Positions 59,735 through 64,000 of a stretch of DNA of 64,000 nt are shown in pieces (positions within the stretch are counted from its first letter, which is position 1; every line of letters starts with the position of its first letter). A program made the translations under genes and the position numbers. The notes beneath the pieces are model-generated. The model ran no database searches. It saw nothing but the letters and a program-made list of their open reading frames with translations, and was not told where the DNA came from. The stretch is taken from positions 62,001 through 126,000 of the forward strand of contig NZ_CP094974.1 in NCBI RefSeq assembly GCF_022869805.1. Direction: 5' to 3'. This DNA comes from Halosolutus halophilus. Its GTDB lineage: Archaea; Halobacteriota; Halobacteria; Halobacteriales; Natrialbaceae.

Positions 59735-59834
59735 GTCTACCGACACCAATCGGTGCACACGCTTGTTACAGTTTCCCACGATCGTGAACGACAACTGCGT
59801 TCAACCGACGTCGGGAGCCGAATACATTTGTCAC

Positions 59835-59844
59835 TTGGTACCAA
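59835..59844. promoter_or_regulatory. GGTACC palindrome between the acyl-CoA dehydrogenase and carboxyltransferase genes
   Basis: TTGGTACCAA is a perfect palindrome in the space between two divergent acyl-CoA genes and resembles the centre of the nested palindrome at 52930-52943 (GGTACGTACC). One regulator may control both. Confidence 0.5.
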
Positions 59845-59891
59845 TTCACCTCTATGAGCGATCGACGCCGTATCCACGGCGGGTGGTGGCG

Positions 59892-61598
59892 ATGAAGATC
59901 ACCGTCGACGCGGCGCCCGACGAAGAGACGGCCCGGGCGATCGCGAGCGCCCTCGCCGCCCACCTCGATCGGCGCGTCGAACTCGTCGTCGACGGGACCG
60001 AGGATCCCGTCGCGACTGCCGGCGACGGCGACGGCGGCTGGGACGACGCGGTGATCACCGAGCGCGAACGAGGGCTTCGCGAGGAGATCGAGGAGATCCT
60101 CTCCGGGGGTCCGAAACGAGGTCACGAGAAGATCGAGCAACTGGGAAAACTGTTCGTCCGCGATCGGCTGGACCTGCTCTTCGACGAGATCGAGTACGAG
60201 GACGGCACGTTCGCACGCAACGACGCGGACGGTGAACTCCCCGCGGACGGGATGATCACCGGCGTCGGGAAAATACACGGCCGGACCGTCTTCTTCGCAG
60301 CCAACGATTACACCGTCAAGGCGGGCTCGCTCGGCCAGATGGGTGTTGAGAAGGAGATTCGCCTCGCCGAGCGCGCGGCCGAGGCCGGCGCGCCGATCCT
60401 CCGGCTGATCGACTCCACCGGGGCGCGCCTGAACCTGGACGATCGGGAACCCGGCGACACCCACATGGACCGCTACCGCGGCGGCCGGATGTTCTACAAC
60501 CAGTGCATTCACTCCGGGCAGGTGCCCCAGATCGGCGTCCTCTACGGCCCCGACATCGCGGGCTCGGCGTACACGCCGGTGTTCTGTGACTACCTCGTCA
60601 TGGTCGAGGAGATCAGCGGGATGGCGATCGCCAGCCCGCGCGTCGTCGAGGCCGTGACGGGCGAGCGGACGACGATGGGGGAACTGGGCGGTCCCCAGGT
60701 CCACGCGACCCAGTCCGGCAGTGCCGACCTCGTCGTCGGCGACGAGCGCGCGGCCGCCGACGCCGTCCGGGACCTCCTGACGTACCTCCCGCAGCGCCAC
60801 GACGCGCCCCTTCCCACTCGCGACCCCGACACCCCCGCGGCGAACCCGAAGGGGCTCGACGCCGTCGTCCCCGAGGCCCCGAACGAGGCCTACGACGTGC
60901 AGGACGTGATCGATCGGCTGGTCGACGCCGACTCGTGGTTCGAACTCAAACCGCGGTTCGCACCCGAACTCGTGACCGGGTTCGGCCGCATCGAGGGCCG
61001 ACCCGTCGGCATCGTGGCGAACCAGCCCGCCGCGAAAAGCGGGGCGATCTTCCCCGATTCCGCCGAGAAGGGTGCCGGCTTCGTCTGGACCTGTGACGCG
61101 TTCGGCATCCCGCTGGTCTACCTCTGTGACACGCCGGGGTTCATGGTCGGCTCGCAGGTCGAACGCGAGGGCGTCCTCCAGAAGGGCCGGAAGTTCATCT
61201 ACGCGACCTCGAACGCCCAGGTGCCGAAACTGTGCGTGATCACCCGCAAGGCCTACGGTGCCGGCATCTACGCGATGGCCGGCCCCTCGTTCGATCCCGA
61301 CGCGACGCTCGCGCTTCCCAGCGCGGAGATCGCCGTGATGGGACCCGAAGCCGCCGTCAACGCGCTGTTCGCGGAACAGCTCGAAGAGATGGATCCGGAG
61401 TCACAGCAGGCTTTCAAAGCGAGCATGCGCGAGGAGTACGACAAGCACATCGACGTTCGCGCGCAGGCGGCGAAGATGCAGGTCGACGAACTGCTCCCCG
61501 CGGGCGACCTGCGGGACCAGCTCGCCGCCCGGCTGCGCGCGCTACGGAACAAGCGCCGGACGGAGCGCGATCGGTACCACGGGACGGTGCTGTTCTGA
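59892..61598 (+). CDS. Acyl-CoA carboxylase carboxyltransferase (PccB/AccD5 type)
   Basis: 568 residues. Biotin-dependent propionyl/acetyl-CoA carboxylase beta subunit with two crotonase-like halves: FFAANDYTVKAGSLGQMGVE, RLIDSTGARLNLDDREPGDT, VEEISGMAIASPRVVEAVTG and PDSAEKGAGFVWTCDAFGIP, VYLCDTPGFMVGSQVEREGV, KAYGAGIYAMAGPSFDPDAT. The first about 50 residues (ITVDAAPDEETARAIASALA, HLDRRVELVVDG) are an extra domain not found in most homologues and reminiscent of a small regulatory (epsilon-like) subunit. ATG at 59892 or GTG two codons upstream could be used. Confidence 0.9.
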   Translation: MKITVDAAPDEETARAIASALAAHLDRRVELVVDGTEDPVATAGDGDGGWDDAVITERERGLREEIEEILSGGPKRGHEKIEQLGKLFVRDRLDLLFDEIEYEDGTFARNDADGELPADGMITGVGKIHGRTVFFAANDYTVKAGSLGQMGVEKEIRLAERAAEAGAPILRLIDSTGARLNLDDREPGDTHMDRYRGGRMFYNQCIHSGQVPQIGVLYGPDIAGSAYTPVFCDYLVMVEEISGMAIASPRVVEAVTGERTTMGELGGPQVHATQSGSADLVVGDERAAADAVRDLLTYLPQRHDAPLPTRDPDTPAANPKGLDAVVPEAPNEAYDVQDVIDRLVDADSWFELKPRFAPELVTGFGRIEGRPVGIVANQPAAKSGAIFPDSAEKGAGFVWTCDAFGIPLVYLCDTPGFMVGSQVEREGVLQKGRKFIYATSNAQVPKLCVITRKAYGAGIYAMAGPSFDPDATLALPSAEIAVMGPEAAVNALFAEQLEEMDPESQQAFKASMREEYDKHIDVRAQAAKMQVDELLPAGDLRDQLAARLRALRNKRRTERDRYHGTVLF

Positions 61599-61688
61599 CG
61601 GCGGGGCCGACCCCGCACCCGGCCGTCGGAAATGCAAATCGAATCGATCGGCCGACTCGGTATCTCGCCCGATCACGGTCGCGAAACC

Positions 61689-61709
61689 GCCAGTGATTAC
61701 TTCACTGGC
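61689..61709. promoter_or_regulatory. Palindrome before the 5'-nucleotidase gene
   Basis: GCCAGTGA and TCACTGGC pair perfectly around TTACT, about 40 bases before the ATG at 61746. Probable operator or promoter element. Confidence 0.5.
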
Positions 61710-61745
61710 CAGTGTATCGAACGAATACAGATCGATCGGATTCCC

Positions 61746-63137
61746 ATGCCGCCCCGACTGCTCCACTACTCCGACGTCGAGAACGCGTACGACGATCCCG
61801 AACGGATCGGACGGTTGGCGAGGCTCCTTCGTCAGCGCCGCGACGAGACGACGCTGGTCTGCGGAACTGGCGACACGACTGCTCCGGGCGTCCTCGCGAT
61901 GGAGACCGACGGGAAACACGCGCGTCGATTTTTCGAGAGAGTCGGTCCCGACGTCTCGACGTTCGGGAACCACGAGTTCGACCACGGCCTCGAGTCGCTC
62001 CGCGAACTCGTGGCAGACACGCCCCAGCAGTGGGTGACGGCAAACCTGCGGACGGGGACCCGACCGCTCGCAGCCGACCGCGGCGTCCGACGGATCGCGG
62101 CGGTGTCGATCGGGGGCGAGCGTCTCGGTTTCGTCGGCGTCAGCGACCCGCAGTCGATCCGGGCACATCCCGCCGCCGACGGCGTCACCGTCGACGATCC
62201 GATCGCGGCGGTCGCCGACGCCGTCGCCGCTCTCGACGGGCGCGACGTGGACTCGATCGTCGTCCTCTCGCACGCGGGCGAACTGGACGACGAGATCGCC
62301 CGACTCGACGGCGTCGACGTCGTCCTCGGCGGCCACACCCACGACGTCCGCGCGGACGTCGTGGCGGGGACCCCGATCGTCCACCCCGGCGAGCGGGCGG
62401 CGCTGGTCGGCGAGGTTCGGTTCACGGGCGGGACCCCGGACGTCGTCCTGCACCGGGTGCCGGAGGTGCCGGTCGCGACGGACGTCGAAGCCGAGTATCG
62501 AGGCCTGTTCGCCGAGTGCGGCCTCACGGACACGGTCGCGACGATCGACGCGTCCCTGTCCCGGGACCCCGCGGCGTGTTTCCCCGAGAGTCGGATCGGA
62601 AACGTCGTCGCCGACGCCTACCGCTGGGCGGCCGACGCGGACGTCGCGGTGTACAACGCCAGGATGCTCCGCGCCGGGCCGCCGCTCGCCGGCGACGTGA
62701 CCGTCGGCGACCTTCGATCGCTGACGCCGTTCGACAACGAGATCCACACCGCAGGGCTGACCGGCGCGGAACTCCTGGATCTGTTCGAGAATCTCGTGGT
62801 TCCGGACGCCGTCGACGCCCACCTCGAAGTGTTCGCCCACGTCAGCGGCGCGAGTCTCGCGTGGCGGCGCACGGCCACCGATCTCGGACTCGCGTCGGCG
62901 ACGGTGGCTGGTTCGCCGCCCGATCCCGACGCCGTCTACGAGGTCGCAGCACCGACGTTCGCGTTCGAAAACGAGCTGTTCGCGCCGCTTTCACGGGACC
63001 GGATCGAGGCGACCCACGGCCACCAACACCACGTTCTCGCCGAGTACGTCCGCCGGCACGGATTCCCGGACGGATGCGACGGCCGAATGGAAGCGGTCAG
63101 CGATACCGCACCGGAGTCGGTACACTCGCTCCGGTGA
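61746..63137 (+). CDS. 5'-nucleotidase / metallophosphoesterase, cytoplasmic
   Basis: 463 residues of the UshA-like type. The metal-binding domain is modified: LHYSDVENAYDDPER (with S-D-V-E where D-x-H is usual), VCGTGDTTAPGVLA, FGNHEFDHGLESL, VLSHAGELDDEIA and GGHTHDVRADV, followed by the C-terminal 5'-nucleotidase domain (IGNVVADAYRWAADADVAVY, LTPFDNEIHTAGLTGAELLD). No signal peptide is present, so it acts inside the cell on nucleotides. Unlike bacterial UshA the first Asp-His pair is not canonical. Start ATG at 61746. Next to acyl-CoA genes but not clearly co-transcribed. Confidence 0.83.
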   Translation: MPPRLLHYSDVENAYDDPERIGRLARLLRQRRDETTLVCGTGDTTAPGVLAMETDGKHARRFFERVGPDVSTFGNHEFDHGLESLRELVADTPQQWVTANLRTGTRPLAADRGVRRIAAVSIGGERLGFVGVSDPQSIRAHPAADGVTVDDPIAAVADAVAALDGRDVDSIVVLSHAGELDDEIARLDGVDVVLGGHTHDVRADVVAGTPIVHPGERAALVGEVRFTGGTPDVVLHRVPEVPVATDVEAEYRGLFAECGLTDTVATIDASLSRDPAACFPESRIGNVVADAYRWAADADVAVYNARMLRAGPPLAGDVTVGDLRSLTPFDNEIHTAGLTGAELLDLFENLVVPDAVDAHLEVFAHVSGASLAWRRTATDLGLASATVAGSPPDPDAVYEVAAPTFAFENELFAPLSRDRIEATHGHQHHVLAEYVRRHGFPDGCDGRMEAVSDTAPESVHSLR

Positions 63138-63211
63138 CGCACCCGGCCCCCGCAGTCGTGACGTCTCGTGCTGGCGATCGGACCCGCCGCGAATTGCAGC
63201 CGAAGCCGCGA

Positions 63212-64000
63212 TCACATCGGCGTCGGAGCGAGCAACTGCCCGCCGTCGACCGCGTAGTACGAGCCGGTCACGTACGCTGCGGCGGGACTCGAGAGGAACA
63301 GCGCCACGGCGACGCAGTCGGCCGGCGTCCCGAGCCGATCGGCCGCCAGATCCTCCTCGACGACCTGCTGGGCGACGGCCTCGCCCATCACCTCCATCAC
63401 GCCCTCGGTCCGGATCACGCCGGGCGCGACCGTGTTCGCGCGGATCCCGTACTGCGCCCACTCCGCGGCGACGGTCTGCATGAGGTTGTGGACGCCGGCC
63501 TTTCCGGCACCGGAGTGTGCGTGATAGGGGGCACCCCGGACGGAGTTCGTCGCGCCCATCGAGACGATCGCGCCGTCGCCGCGATCGATCAGGTGCTCGC
63601 CGACGGCGAAGGTGCAGTTCGCGGTGCCGTCCAAGATCGTCCCCACGACGGAGCGCCAGCCGTTGGCCGACAGGTTCTCGGCGGGACAGAGGAAGTTCGC
63701 CCCCGCGTTGTTGACGAGGATCGAACAGTCGCCGAGTTCGTCGAGGACGGTCTCGACCATGTCCTCGACGTCGTCGGGGTTGCGCACGTCGACGGTGGTC
63801 GCACAGGCCGCCGCTCCGCGGTCCTCGATTTCTTCGGCGACCGGGTCGAGGTGCTCCATCGATCGGCTGGCGATCGCTACGTCGGCCCCGTGGTCGGCGT
63901 ACGCGAGCGCGAGTTTCCTGCCGATGCCGGTCCCACCGCCAGTCACCAGGGCGGTCTCTCCCTCGAGCAGGTCGTCGGCGAATATCTCGGTCGTGGGCGG
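63212..64000 (-). CDS. SDR family enzyme, 2,4-dienoyl-CoA reductase-like; 5' end outside window
   Basis: 263 codons visible; the start lies beyond base 64000. Rossmann core ALVTGGGTGIGRKLALAYAD, NNAGANFLCPAENLSANGWR, VSMGATNSVRGAPYHAHSGA, GKAGVHNLMQTVAAEWAQYG and IRANTVAPGVIRTEGVMEVM. The usual catalytic Tyr of the YxxxK motif is not in place (HSGAGKAG instead), the pattern of peroxisomal 2,4-dienoyl-CoA reductases, where the Lys remains. It likely reduces unsaturated fatty acyl-CoA, matching its neighbours. NNAGANFLCP and GGTGIG are strong evidence for SDR. Confidence 0.88.
   Translation of the reverse strand, partial: PPTTEIFADDLLEGETALVTGGGTGIGRKLALAYADHGADVAIASRSMEHLDPVAEEIEDRGAAACATTVDVRNPDDVEDMVETVLDELGDCSILVNNAGANFLCPAENLSANGWRSVVGTILDGTANCTFAVGEHLIDRGDGAIVSMGATNSVRGAPYHAHSGAGKAGVHNLMQTVAAEWAQYGIRANTVAPGVIRTEGVMEVMGEAVAQQVVEEDLAADRLGTPADCVAVALFLSSPAAAYVTGSYYAVDGGQLLAPTPM

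Noticed and set aside
1-64000. Over-represented CGATCG as a special signal
   Set aside because: It is spread through genes and gaps alike, as expected from genome-wide composition in some haloarchaea; no local cluster was noticed.

Overview
This is a piece of a haloarchaeal chromosome (class Halobacteria; the very CGATCG-rich composition suggests the Natrialba/Natrinema side of the class, which is inference). Evidence: high GC, strongly acidic proteins rich in Asp/Glu, archaeal-only proteins (aIF5B, Nob1, TrmY, Pus10, ArcS, TgtA, two-subunit GMP synthase), Tat signals and lipoboxes on exported proteins, TATA boxes 24-30 nt before start codons (leaderless mRNAs), and haloarchaea-restricted families (HalOD1, DUF7563, DUF7511, DUF5812-like, small zinc fingers). 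About 71 protein genes and one tRNA are called. Most of the window looks like ordinary chromosome with short operons.

Layout. 1-8.1 kb: archaeosine genes arcS (cut by the window start) and tgtA flank a copper-maturation module, nosL facing nosDFY. 8.4-12.7 kb: a repetitive acidic secreted protein, a Nudix hydrolase, a PadR regulator, a protein built of two copies of one domain, and small hypothetical genes. 12.7-14.9 kb: a gene-poor, more A/T-rich stretch on the 3' side of tRNA-Pro(CGG), holding one membrane-anchored HNH protein and a degenerate copy of the tRNA 3' end; it looks like an integration hotspot. 14.9-22.2 kb: trmY and pus10 (consecutive steps to m1-pseudouridine-54 in tRNA), rnhB, an HtrA lipoprotein, a Ca/cation antiporter and several microproteins. 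22.2-32 kb: secD-secF, pgi, a CPBP protease, nob1, a PRC-barrel protein and infB. 32-39 kb: the pyrG-guaA-DUF7126 operon, a structured non-coding intergenic region, folate and molybdopterin genes, and a zinc/quinone reductase. 39-52 kb: idi, a lipid kinase, a PHP protein, a divergent lrp/carA pair sharing a palindrome, cysK, a GDPD, a fused purN-purH and divergent purB. 52-64 kb: acyl-CoA metabolism (acyl-CoA ligase, acyl-CoA dehydrogenase, acyl-CoA carboxylase carboxyltransferase, dienoyl-CoA-reductase-like SDR) interspersed with microproteins, an F420/PPOX protein and a large secreted LVIVD/PA protein.

How the genes relate. Four tRNA-modification genes lie within 20 kb and form two pathway pairs (ArcS/TgtA; Pus10/TrmY). 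Nucleotide synthesis is strong: pyrG, guaA, carA, purNH, purB and 5-formyl-THF cyclo-ligase. The right-hand end is a fatty-acid/acyl-CoA catabolic cluster whose promoters carry GGTACC-centred palindromes.

Most notable observations: the structured intergenic RNA candidate at 35.9-36.1 kb; the tRNA-Pro integration scar with the HNH protein; the NosL-like domain fused to NosD with no nosZ in view; the IPP isomerase whose catalytic cysteine position is alanine; operators at lrp/carA and acyl-CoA promoters; and the microprotein genes. No CRISPR array, insertion sequence or complete defence system was seen. Functional calls come from reading the sequence only; no database search was run.
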